This document shows, piece by piece, positions 1-7,474 of a stretch of DNA of 64,000 bases (position 1 is its first letter; each line of letters opens with the position of its first letter). The position numbers and the translations under genes are program-made. The notes under the pieces are model-generated. The model was not told where the DNA came from. It ran no database searches and was given only the letters and a program-made list of their open reading frames with translations. The stretch comes from Castellaniella sp. MT123 (GTDB taxonomy: Bacteria; Pseudomonadota; Gammaproteobacteria; Burkholderiales; Burkholderiaceae_B): NCBI RefSeq assembly GCF_039614765.1, contig NZ_CP154879.1, positions 2,604,001-2,668,000 on the forward strand. Reading direction: 5' to 3'.

Positions 1-1
1 G

Positions 2-895
2 GAGGCCAGCACTAGCTGGGATTTCGAGTACGAGGATGCTACACGGACTGGCGTCAATGGGACATCGATTTCGATTACATCCTTGAATCCGGGCGTTGCG
101 GCCGCTTTCGAGGATCCCGTATGGCGCAACCGACTCATTACCCGCATCGCTCGAGACTACGCATTTTTCCTCTCCAAAGGTTTCGAGATCAAGATCGGCG
201 ACCAGCCGGTCCCTTTGTATAGCTATAACCTTCGTGAGAACGAGAATCTTCAGCCGGTCACCGCTGCCTATATGGACGAAGGTGTTCACGTGCGAATCGT
301 AGCAGGGTTGATCGACGACCTTCCCGACGATATTCCCGCTGAGCTGGCACAGAAGGATGTGGACCGTTTCGGTTGGACGGTTATCTGCAATGACCGGGTC
401 GTTCTTGCGGGCGATAAGACCGAGAGGACGATCTGGGGACGCGACGAATTCAAGATGTGGCACCCGCAATACAACGGCTTTGCAGGGTTCGTGTTTTTCG
501 AAGCCGAAGATCAGCGGCTGTTGCCGTGGACCACAACAAAGCGCGAGGTGGATAGCTCGCACCAGCTGTATCGGAGAACACTAGTCAAGTTAAGGGAAAT
601 TACGGAGGATTTTACGGCTTACACGAATCGGCGGAAGGAAGACCTTGCAGCTGCGAAGGAGGCCGAACGCCCGCGACTGCAAGTCGATGTCTATGCCGCT
701 CGCGATGTAAAGCCGCTGCGTCTACCCGGTGTCGCTACAGCGAAGCCGGCCGATCCATTAGTCAACATCACATTCAAAAGAAAGCTTAGTGAGGTGGATG
801 ATATTCGACGGCACCTCAGCAATCTTGCGATGTCCTATAGGGATGTTGGGATCGCGACCTTCGACTACTACATGGAAGTGGAACTCGGAAAATGA
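2..895 (+). CDS. GHKL-type ATPase subunit, C-terminal part (truncated by window edge)
   Basis: The reading frame is open from the first bases, so the N-terminal part, where an ATP-binding GHKL fold would lie, is outside the window. The visible part aligns by eye with the transducer region of the complete GHKL ATPase at 1959-3650. Shared signposts are FGWTVICNDRVV here and FGWYFVCNDRIV there, then a WHPQYNGF/WHQEYYGF block, then LPWTTTKREVD/LPWDTKKSRID. The last ~90 residues are charged and may form a helix. The stop overlaps the next gene by four bases (ATGA), so the two are translationally coupled. The role is inferred: one of two paralogous ATPase subunits of a MutL/MORC-like module linked to DNA modification. 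A TTG at position 83 is only an internal codon, not a convincing start. Confidence 0.75.
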   Translation, partial: EASTSWDFEYEDATRTGVNGTSISITSLNPGVAAAFEDPVWRNRLITRIARDYAFFLSKGFEIKIGDQPVPLYSYNLRENENLQPVTAAYMDEGVHVRIVAGLIDDLPDDIPAELAQKDVDRFGWTVICNDRVVLAGDKTERTIWGRDEFKMWHPQYNGFAGFVFFEAEDQRLLPWTTTKREVDSSHQLYRRTLVKLREITEDFTAYTNRRKEDLAAAKEAERPRLQVDVYAARDVKPLRLPGVATAKPADPLVNITFKRKLSEVDDIRRHLSNLAMSYRDVGIATFDYYMEVELGK

Positions 896-1923
896 CATCG
901 AGCCCTTCCTTCGAGCGCATCGACTATCAGCTTCGCTACAACAAGCACATTGAACGCAAGATGATCTTCGATCTGCTGTTGCGTGCGCATCAGCACGTTG
1001 GGCTAGTGAATCATCGATACCTTGGTCTGGGATCGATTTGGTTTGCGGATTTCCGTCTCGCCCATCGGATGCTTGGAATGCACAACATGGTGTCGATGGA
1101 ACATGAACCATATGCCGACAGAGCTAGGTTCAATTCGCCATATCACTCCATCGACGTGAAAGGCGGAGATAGTTCTACAACTCTCGATGAGCTCGACTGG
1201 ACCACGCCGACGATCTCGTGGCTGGACTATGATGGCGCGCTCACGCCAAGTATGTCCTCCGATATCCGCAAAGTTCTGGAAAAGTCGCCGGTCGACTCGA
1301 TTCTGATCGTTACCGTAAATGCAGCTCGCGGAACGTATCGTCCGCGCCAGGGACCGGCACAGCGCAAGAGAAGCGATACGGCGCTCGGGCAGATCGAAGC
1401 CATACTAATGCAAGGTGTCGTGTCGCAGCGCTTCGAACCGCCCGAGGGCGGCGCTTCGCATGGTGATGTTCGCGAGGCGGAATTCCCCGAGTTTCTTGCG
1501 GAGGCCATTCTCGCGTTCATGATGCATGTGGCTGGAAATGCCGGTCATACTACAGTGGACAAGAGTAGGGACGCTGTGCCGGTCGTATTTCTGCCGCTAT
1601 TCAACTTTTGCCACAAGGACAACGCCGACATGGTTACGGTCGGTGGAGCTCTCATTCCTTTGGGATCGTCGGTTTGGTTAGAAGGCGTTGCCGCTGACGT
1701 TCTCGTGGATTCAGTCACTGCATTGCCTCGCCACCTCCGCTTGGACCTTGTGCCTCTGACGTTGAAGGAGAAGCTCGTCCTTGATTCGTGCCTGCCGGCT
1801 GCGGAAACGGGCAACTTCGTCGAACGCGCGAAGGCCCACGGAATTTGCATCGATGATGCCGACCTGGTCAAGTACTGGCAGCACTATCACCACTTTCCTG
1901 TGTTTTTCGAAACACCGATTTAA
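892..1923 (+). CDS. Rossmann methyltransferase-like protein of the GHKL module
   Basis: 343 residues. The N-terminal half looks like a class I methyltransferase-type Rossmann fold: a motif I-like YLGLGSIWFADF at about residues 43-54, an acidic motif II-like MVSMEHEP about 25 residues later, and WLDYDGAL in the position of a catalytic or motif IV loop. None of these matches a classical DNA methyltransferase signature (no NPPY or DPPY). The C-terminal half, ending in KYWQHYHHFPVFFE, is not recognised. It is sandwiched between two GHKL ATPases and overlaps the upstream gene by four bases, so it should be part of the same complex or pathway. It could be an active small-molecule or nucleic-acid methyltransferase or a degenerate structural subunit. 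The family placement is inference. Confidence 0.6.
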   Translation: MTSSPSFERIDYQLRYNKHIERKMIFDLLLRAHQHVGLVNHRYLGLGSIWFADFRLAHRMLGMHNMVSMEHEPYADRARFNSPYHSIDVKGGDSSTTLDELDWTTPTISWLDYDGALTPSMSSDIRKVLEKSPVDSILIVTVNAARGTYRPRQGPAQRKRSDTALGQIEAILMQGVVSQRFEPPEGGASHGDVREAEFPEFLAEAILAFMMHVAGNAGHTTVDKSRDAVPVVFLPLFNFCHKDNADMVTVGGALIPLGSSVWLEGVAADVLVDSVTALPRHLRLDLVPLTLKEKLVLDSCLPAAETGNFVERAKAHGICIDDADLVKYWQHYHHFPVFFETPI

Positions 1924-1958
1924 CGCCATCACGTGTACAGTTCCCTCTTTCGTCGAAT

Positions 1959-3650
1959 ATGAGCAAAACCTCCGTCCAAAAAATCGAAGTAAGGCAGGGT
2001 ATTGATCCGGAGTATTTTTCCAATATTCTTACCAAGGATGTAACGACACTCGAATGTATTCTCGAGCTCGTCGACAATGCGGTCGACGCTGCCCGTGACA
2101 AGATACTCCGGCGGAAATCTGTAAAACTGGACCGCTACGGTCTACCCGCTGACTATAGCGGCTATACAATTAACGTGGACTTTGAGGACGGTAGTATCAA
2201 GTTCACGGACGATTGTACCGGCATCCCGGAAAGTACCTTGCGAAATAGTGTGTTCGTTGTTGGAGCAATGTCATCCCATTCGTTCGGTATCGGTCGATTC
2301 GGTATCGGTTTGAAGCGTGCTCTCTTTGGTCTCGGCACAAGGTATATCGTCGAGAGTGATACCGGCAGATTCTCCGCGCGATTGGATCTCGACATCTCTG
2401 AGATGCGCGATTTTAAGGCGCCGCTTATAGCAACGCGTCGCCCAAGCAACGGTAAGTCGCGCATGTTCATTCATGTTACACAGCTACATGAACGTGTAAA
2501 GAGCGAGATCAAACAGGCTGGTTGGGATGGTTCGATTTCCAAGCAACTTTCCAGGCGCTATGGCCTGCTTATTGACAAGGGTTTCCAAATTAGAGTCAAT
2601 GGTAATTCGATTTCGCGATTTGGCCCCGGGCTGCGCGATATCGCAGGGGTAAAGCGGAAGTCAAGCGACGTTCGCTTGGTCGATGGCGTGGATGTATATA
2701 TCGACTCCGGCATGCATGAGGACTATCGACTAACGTCCGAGGCTGACCATAGAACGAAAGCCAATGCGTCTTTAACGGATCAGTTCGGTTGGTATTTTGT
2801 TTGCAATGATCGTATTGTTGAAGTCGCAACCCGAGAGAATAGTCTTGGGTGGACTGCTCGTTGGCATCAGGAATACTACGGTTTCGTCGGGTGGGTGAGA
2901 TTCGTTGCGAGGAATCCGCAGAACCTGCCCTGGGATACGAAAAAATCACGGATTGATCCGTATTCCACAGTCTTTATGGCGATAAGCGAACGATTGCAAT
3001 CCTTCGCGGAGCACTACAAGAAGCAGAATAAGAAAGAGCGCATCTCGCCGTCCGGGGGTGACAGGAATTCGCCTCCCTCCAATGAGCCGAACGATAGGCC
3101 TGTTAGGGGGGCGACCGATAAACCCGTCAAGTCTACCCCGAAGCCATTGCCCCCCCACTCTCACAACGAGAATTGGAAAACGCTACTACCGCCGCTAGGA
3201 TTCGAAGTCAAGAATCGGAAGCTTGCAGCCTTGGTCTTTGAAGCCGAGCAACTAAGCCTAACGCACTGCTATGCGGGCTCGATGCTCTTGCGTACTCTCA
3301 TGGAGATGGCTTTGTTGGCACACTTGCGTTCTCGGCGCAAGCTTGGCCAAGTTATCGAGGAGGTGCGGAAGAAGGCGAATGATTCGACGGAGAAATCCGA
3401 GACAGCGGCCACTTCGATGGATCGATTGACGCTCAATGAGATGTTGCGCTGGCTAGCAAACAATGAAATCTACTTCCCGGAGGAGGTGCGCAGGGACTGC
3501 GTGTTCTCACGCAAGAAATTCGCCACCAACCTCAAGGAATTGAATGGCATTGTGCACGACGGGGATCTAACCAACAGCGATAAATTGCGCTCGGCCCGAG
3601 ACGACGCCATGCCGCTTCTCGAGTTTCTGTTGGCTAGTTTTGCTGGCTGA
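1959..3650 (+). CDS. GHKL (MutL/MORC-like) ATPase with C-terminal helical domain
   Basis: 563 residues. The GHKL ATP-binding motifs are visible: N-box ELVDNAVDA (Glu36, Asn40), a DDCTGIP G1-like box (Asp84, Gly88) and the G2 glycine loop FGIGRFGIG (110-117). A transducer-like domain follows to about residue 350, including FGWYFVCNDRIV and LPWDTKKSRID, shared with the truncated neighbour at 2-895. A polar proline-rich linker (about 360-400) leads into a helical C-terminal domain containing RTLMEMALLAHL and LNGIVHDG. That domain resembles DUF4145/HEPN-like helical bundles, but the canonical R-x4-6-H pair is not clear. Known bacterial relatives sit in predicted restriction systems next to DNA methyltransferases and Vsr nucleases, as here. 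Start: ATG after a 35-base gap with a weak ribosome site. Codon usage is more AT-rich than the core genes. Confidence 0.8.
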   Translation: MSKTSVQKIEVRQGIDPEYFSNILTKDVTTLECILELVDNAVDAARDKILRRKSVKLDRYGLPADYSGYTINVDFEDGSIKFTDDCTGIPESTLRNSVFVVGAMSSHSFGIGRFGIGLKRALFGLGTRYIVESDTGRFSARLDLDISEMRDFKAPLIATRRPSNGKSRMFIHVTQLHERVKSEIKQAGWDGSISKQLSRRYGLLIDKGFQIRVNGNSISRFGPGLRDIAGVKRKSSDVRLVDGVDVYIDSGMHEDYRLTSEADHRTKANASLTDQFGWYFVCNDRIVEVATRENSLGWTARWHQEYYGFVGWVRFVARNPQNLPWDTKKSRIDPYSTVFMAISERLQSFAEHYKKQNKKERISPSGGDRNSPPSNEPNDRPVRGATDKPVKSTPKPLPPHSHNENWKTLLPPLGFEVKNRKLAALVFEAEQLSLTHCYAGSMLLRTLMEMALLAHLRSRRKLGQVIEEVRKKANDSTEKSETAATSMDRLTLNEMLRWLANNEIYFPEEVRRDCVFSRKKFATNLKELNGIVHDGDLTNSDKLRSARDDAMPLLEFLLASFAG

Positions 3651-3699
3651 CAAGTCGATTGTTGGCGCCCCTTGGCTCCGATGCGGCTTGTGATTGGGT

Positions 3700-3723
3700 G
3701 CAGCACTGCTAGCGGAGTGCTGC
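3700..3723. terminator. Hairpin between convergent GHKL and methyltransferase genes
   Basis: An 8-bp perfect inverted repeat (GCAGCACT/AGTGCTGC) with an 8-base loop lies between the two convergent genes and overlaps the methyltransferase stop codon. No T-run follows on either strand, so intrinsic termination is only a possibility. Confidence 0.4.
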
Positions 3724-4830
3724 ATAAAGCTTGGACAAGATCGCTTCCGCTATGATCGGACTCACGCTGTTGCCGATTTGGCGGAAAGCGTGCCACTTCG
3801 TCGCATCGAATTGAAACCAGTCCGGAAATCCTTGCAGGCGGGCAGCTTCGCGCGGGCAGATCACCCGCGGGTCGCTCGGGTGAATTGGACGAACCGCCTG
3901 ATAGCTTCCGCGTTCCGGTCCCGTGCCGGCGCGCAGCGTCGGGCAATAGCCGTCGGGGTTCAATCGCACGCTCTTTGAGACATCGTCCTGCATGCCGACC
4001 GCGAGCTTGTTGAAGCGCTTCACCGTTTGAGGTGTGTGAATCGTCGACAGGAAACCGGATACGATGCGTTTGCTTTGGAGCAATTTGATCGACTCTTCGT
4101 GTCCCACCCCTGTCGGAATGCAGTCGTGAAGTCTCGTCCCGAAATGGGTCGAACTTGATGCGCGCACCTCCCTTCGTCCGTCGCCGCTATCCCACGTGGC
4201 TCCAAGGTTGGGTATTCCCAACAGGGCGTGCGACACGCGAACGTCCTCGGTGTCTTGATCCGCTGCGAAATCGTCCTTCGACAGAGGGCGCACGCGCTCG
4301 GGATCGTAGCCGATGAAGAACATGCGGGTACGGGTAGTGGGCGCGCCGTACTCGTTGGCCTTAACTTTGATGGGATCGAGCAGCACGTAGTTGTCGGGTA
4401 CCAACGCAAGAGCGCTATTGCGCACCTCATCGTTTCGTTCGTGGAGGATGCCCGGAACGTTTTCGGCTAAGAAGAAGGCGGGTCGCATGTCTCTCACCAA
4501 CTCGAAGAATGTGCTAAACAACGAGTTGCGCGGATCGCCTGCCGCACGTTTCCCGATGGAGCTAAAACCCTGGCAGGGCGGCCCCCCAATGAGACCCGTG
4601 AGTCCCCCCATCTTCAAGCCGGCTTCCTTCAACAAGTCCACGCCGGGTACTTGCGTGATGTCTTTGTTGATCGCTTTGGTCTTGGGGAAGTTCAAGTGGT
4701 GTGCGGCAATCGCGTGCTTGTCGATTTCTACGGCCGCAGCCACGTTAAAGCCGGTACGCGCCGCACCAAGGCTGAGTCCGCCGACACCGGCAAAGACATC
4801 AATTACGCTGGGGACCGACTTTCTTGGCAT
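3709..4830 (-). CDS. DNA (cytosine-5-)-methyltransferase
   Basis: 373 residues, a usual length for a type II C5-cytosine methyltransferase. Motif I is DVFAGVGGLSLG (11-22). Motif IV is GPPCQGFSS with catalytic Cys86. Motif VI is AENVPG. The C-terminal motifs IX-X read RLQGFPDWF and QIGNSVSP. It transfers a methyl group from S-adenosylmethionine to carbon 5 of cytosine within a recognition sequence that cannot be read from the protein. It converges on the GHKL operon and is divergent from vsr, the usual partner that repairs T:G mismatches arising from 5-methylcytosine deamination. Start: ATG followed directly by the motif I strand; the ribosome site is weak. It may protect host DNA from a nuclease of the island. 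Confidence 0.95.
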   Translation of the reverse strand: MPRKSVPSVIDVFAGVGGLSLGAARTGFNVAAAVEIDKHAIAAHHLNFPKTKAINKDITQVPGVDLLKEAGLKMGGLTGLIGGPPCQGFSSIGKRAAGDPRNSLFSTFFELVRDMRPAFFLAENVPGILHERNDEVRNSALALVPDNYVLLDPIKVKANEYGAPTTRTRMFFIGYDPERVRPLSKDDFAADQDTEDVRVSHALLGIPNLGATWDSGDGRREVRASSSTHFGTRLHDCIPTGVGHEESIKLLQSKRIVSGFLSTIHTPQTVKRFNKLAVGMQDDVSKSVRLNPDGYCPTLRAGTGPERGSYQAVRPIHPSDPRVICPREAARLQGFPDWFQFDATKWHAFRQIGNSVSPIIAEAILSKLYAALR

Positions 4831-4957
4831 CGTCTATGCTACGTTCTATAAGTGATCGGATTTTAGCGTGCTGAAGAGAAATAGTCGATCGGAGATTTTC
4901 ACCTTTTTACTCAGATCGACTGAGAGGCCTTATAAATCGGCCAAGAGAGGCAACAAA

Positions 4958-5362
4958 ATGGACAGGCTTACTCCGGATCGCCGAAGTCGTCTGATGTCCC
5001 GCATACGCAGCAAGGATACGAAGCCTGAAGTCGAGGTGCGATCAACCTTGCACAGAATGGGGTATCGGTACGTGCTCCACAAGCGTGGACTTCCCGGTAC
5101 TCCTGATCTGGTATTTCCGGCACGAAGGAAGGTTCTTTTTGTTCATGGGTGCTACTGGCACGGGCACACATGCAAGTACGGCAAGGCTCAATCGAAAAGC
5201 AATGTCGAATTTTGGCACAAGAAGATGGATGCTAACCGTCGTCGCGACCGTCGCAACGCGCGCAAGCTACGTGCCGCAGGATGGAGCGTTGCGACGGTTT
5301 GGGAGTGCCAAGTTAAGCAGGGCAAGTGGCTAGATCGGATTGTTCTGTTTCTTGAAGGTTGA
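4958..5362 (+). CDS. vsr: Very short patch repair (Vsr) DNA mismatch endonuclease
   Basis: 134 residues from the ATG at 4958, which follows an AGAGAGG ribosome site. An in-frame upstream ATG at 4868 would add 30 residues unlike the family and lacks such a site. Family features match E. coli Vsr almost position for position: catalytic Asp50 in PGTPDLVFP, the FVHGCYWHGHTC block (His63, Cys65, His68, His70, Cys72), the FWHKKMDANRRRD segment and Cys117 in VWEC for zinc binding. It nicks 5' of the T in T:G mismatches left by deamination of 5-methylcytosine, so it should serve the adjacent methyltransferase. It ends 32 bases before the end of the liu operon, marking the island's inner boundary. Confidence 0.95.
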   Translation: MDRLTPDRRSRLMSRIRSKDTKPEVEVRSTLHRMGYRYVLHKRGLPGTPDLVFPARRKVLFVHGCYWHGHTCKYGKAQSKSNVEFWHKKMDANRRRDRRNARKLRAAGWSVATVWECQVKQGKWLDRIVLFLEG

Positions 5363-5394
5363 CTGGGCCCTGTAGTAATCCCCAAGCTCATTCA

Positions 5395-7458
5395 TCACTT
5401 CGCCGCCTCCAGCGCGATCAGCGTCACGCCTTCGGTGACCTGGTCACCTACCGCATAGAACACCTCTTGCACGACGCCGTCGTGCGGCGCCTCGATGGTG
5501 TGTTCCATTTTCATGGCTTCCATGACGACCAGGGCCTGGCCCTGCTTGACCACGTCCCCCGTGGCGACCGCCACGGACAGGATCTTGCCGGGCATGGGGG
5601 CGGTCAGGCCGCCGCCGGCATCGTCGGCGTCGGCGCGGGCCAGCGCGATCGGGTCGCGCCATTCCAATGTGCTGCGCCGGCCGTCGGTGAAGATGTCCAG
5701 ACGCAGGCCCTGCAGGTAGACCTCGCCCCGGATCTCGCGATCCGCTAGCTGTATGCGCAGGTGCCGGGGGTGCTGTGCATCCGCCTGCCAGCTCAGGGGC
5801 TGAAAATCCCCCTGGTCGACGGCTAGAGACCAGGCTGCTCCGTCGCGGCGCAGGCGGATGTGCCGTTCGCCTTGTGCGTCCTGCAGGGGCAGGATGCGCT
5901 CATAGACGCCGCCGATACGCCAACCATCCACCTGCCGCCAAGGGCTTGCTGGATGCCGGGCAGCGGTTTCTGGCCGCGCGGCGCCACTGCCGGAGACCGC
6001 ATGGCTACAGTCGCCTGAGCCATCCAGGCCGCTGTGGCGCAGCACCGCGACGGCCGCCAGCGCCAGCACGGCGTCCGCGGCGGCCTGCGCGGGTGGAAAC
6101 AGTCGCTCGTGTTCCCGTGGGATCAGCCCCGTATCCAGATCGGCCGTCGTGAAGGCCGGGTCGTCCATCAACCGGGCGAGAAAGGCGATGTTGGTGTGCA
6201 GGCCGGTCGCCCGTACGGCCCCCAGGGCGTGCAGCATGCGACGGCGCGCCTGCTCGCGATCCGCCCCATGGACGATCAGCTTGGCGATCATGGGGTCGTA
6301 ATAGGGTGTGATCATGTCGCCTTCGCGCACGCCGCCGTCCACGCGCACGGCGCCGGCCTGGAAGGCGACATGAGGCGGCCATTGCAGAATGTCCAGGTGG
6401 CCGATGCTGGGCAGGAAATCCTTGTCCGGATTTTCCGCATAGACGCGGGCCTCGATGGCGTGGCCCTGGATGCGCAGCTGATCCTGGCGCAGCGGCAGCG
6501 GTTCGCCGGCGGCCACGCGCAGCTGCCATTCCACCAGGTCCTGGCCGGTGATGGCTTCGGTAACCGGGTGCTCGACCTGCAGGCGGGTGTTCATTTCCAT
6601 GAAGTAGAAACGTCCGTCCGGCTCGGCGATGAATTCCACGGTGCCCGCGCCCACGTATCCCACGGCCTGGGCAGCCGCGACGGCCGCCTGGCCCATGGCC
6701 TGACGGCGTTCCAGCGTCATGCCGGGCGCGGGCGCTTCCTCGATGACCTTCTGGAATCGCCGTTGCACCGAGCAGTCGCGCTCGAACAGGTGCACGCACT
6801 GCCCCTGGGTATCGGCGAAGACCTGGATTTCGATGTGGCGGGGTTTCAGCAGATAGCGTTCGACCAGCACCTGAGGATTGCCGAAGCTGCTGGCCGCCTC
6901 GCGCTGGCAGGATGCCAGGGCGGACGGAAATTCTTCGTCGGACTCGACGATGCGCATGCCCTTGCCGCCGCCGCCCGCGCTGGCCTTGATGAGCACGGGG
7001 TAGCCGATGGTGCGCGCCTGGTCCTGCAGGAAATCGGGCTCCTGGCGATCGCCGTAGTAGCCGGGGACCAGCGGCACGTCGGCGCCCGCCATCAAGGTCT
7101 TGGCGGCTGATTTGCTGCCCATGGCGGCGATGGCGCGGGCGGGCGGGCCGATGAAAACCAGGCCCGCGTCTTCGCAAGCCTGGGCGAAGTCCGCGTTTTC
7201 CGACAGGAAGCCGTAGCCCGGATGGATGGCCTGCGCCCCGGTGCGGCGGGCCGCGTCCAGGATGGCGTCGGCGCGCAGGTAGCTGGATTTCGGTTCCGCG
7301 CCGCCGATGGGCACGGCCAGGTCGCAGGCCTGTACGTGGCGGGCCTGGGCGTCGGCCTCGGAATAGACGGCAACGGTGCGGATGCCCAGGCGGCGGGCGG
7401 TGGCGGCGATGCGGCAGGCGATTTCGCCTCGGTTGGCGATCAGAATCGTGTCGAACAT
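5395..7458 (-). CDS. liuD: Methylcrotonoyl-CoA carboxylase biotin-carrying alpha subunit
   Basis: 687 residues from the ATG at 7458, preceded by AAGGA; the frame stays open further upstream but that part overlaps liuB. The N-terminal biotin carboxylase starts FDTILIANRGEIACRIA. An ATP-grasp core follows with the glycine loop KASAGGGGKGM and the substrate segment MNTRLQVEHPVTE. A middle linker domain comes next, and then a C-terminal biotinyl domain with EAMKMEHT, the biotinylated lysine being Lys650. It carboxylates biotin using ATP and bicarbonate and, with the beta subunit, converts 3-methylcrotonyl-CoA to 3-methylglutaconyl-CoA in leucine catabolism. It is the last gene of the liu operon, 16 bases after liuB. 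Pairing with liuB in an isovaleryl-CoA dehydrogenase operon favours this over acetyl- or propionyl-CoA carboxylase. Confidence 0.93.
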   Translation of the reverse strand: MFDTILIANRGEIACRIAATARRLGIRTVAVYSEADAQARHVQACDLAVPIGGAEPKSSYLRADAILDAARRTGAQAIHPGYGFLSENADFAQACEDAGLVFIGPPARAIAAMGSKSAAKTLMAGADVPLVPGYYGDRQEPDFLQDQARTIGYPVLIKASAGGGGKGMRIVESDEEFPSALASCQREAASSFGNPQVLVERYLLKPRHIEIQVFADTQGQCVHLFERDCSVQRRFQKVIEEAPAPGMTLERRQAMGQAAVAAAQAVGYVGAGTVEFIAEPDGRFYFMEMNTRLQVEHPVTEAITGQDLVEWQLRVAAGEPLPLRQDQLRIQGHAIEARVYAENPDKDFLPSIGHLDILQWPPHVAFQAGAVRVDGGVREGDMITPYYDPMIAKLIVHGADREQARRRMLHALGAVRATGLHTNIAFLARLMDDPAFTTADLDTGLIPREHERLFPPAQAAADAVLALAAVAVLRHSGLDGSGDCSHAVSGSGAARPETAARHPASPWRQVDGWRIGGVYERILPLQDAQGERHIRLRRDGAAWSLAVDQGDFQPLSWQADAQHPRHLRIQLADREIRGEVYLQGLRLDIFTDGRRSTLEWRDPIALARADADDAGGGLTAPMPGKILSVAVATGDVVKQGQALVVMEAMKMEHTIEAPHDGVVQEVFYAVGDQVTEGVTLIALEAAK

Positions 7459-7474
7459 GCTGGTTTCCTTATCC

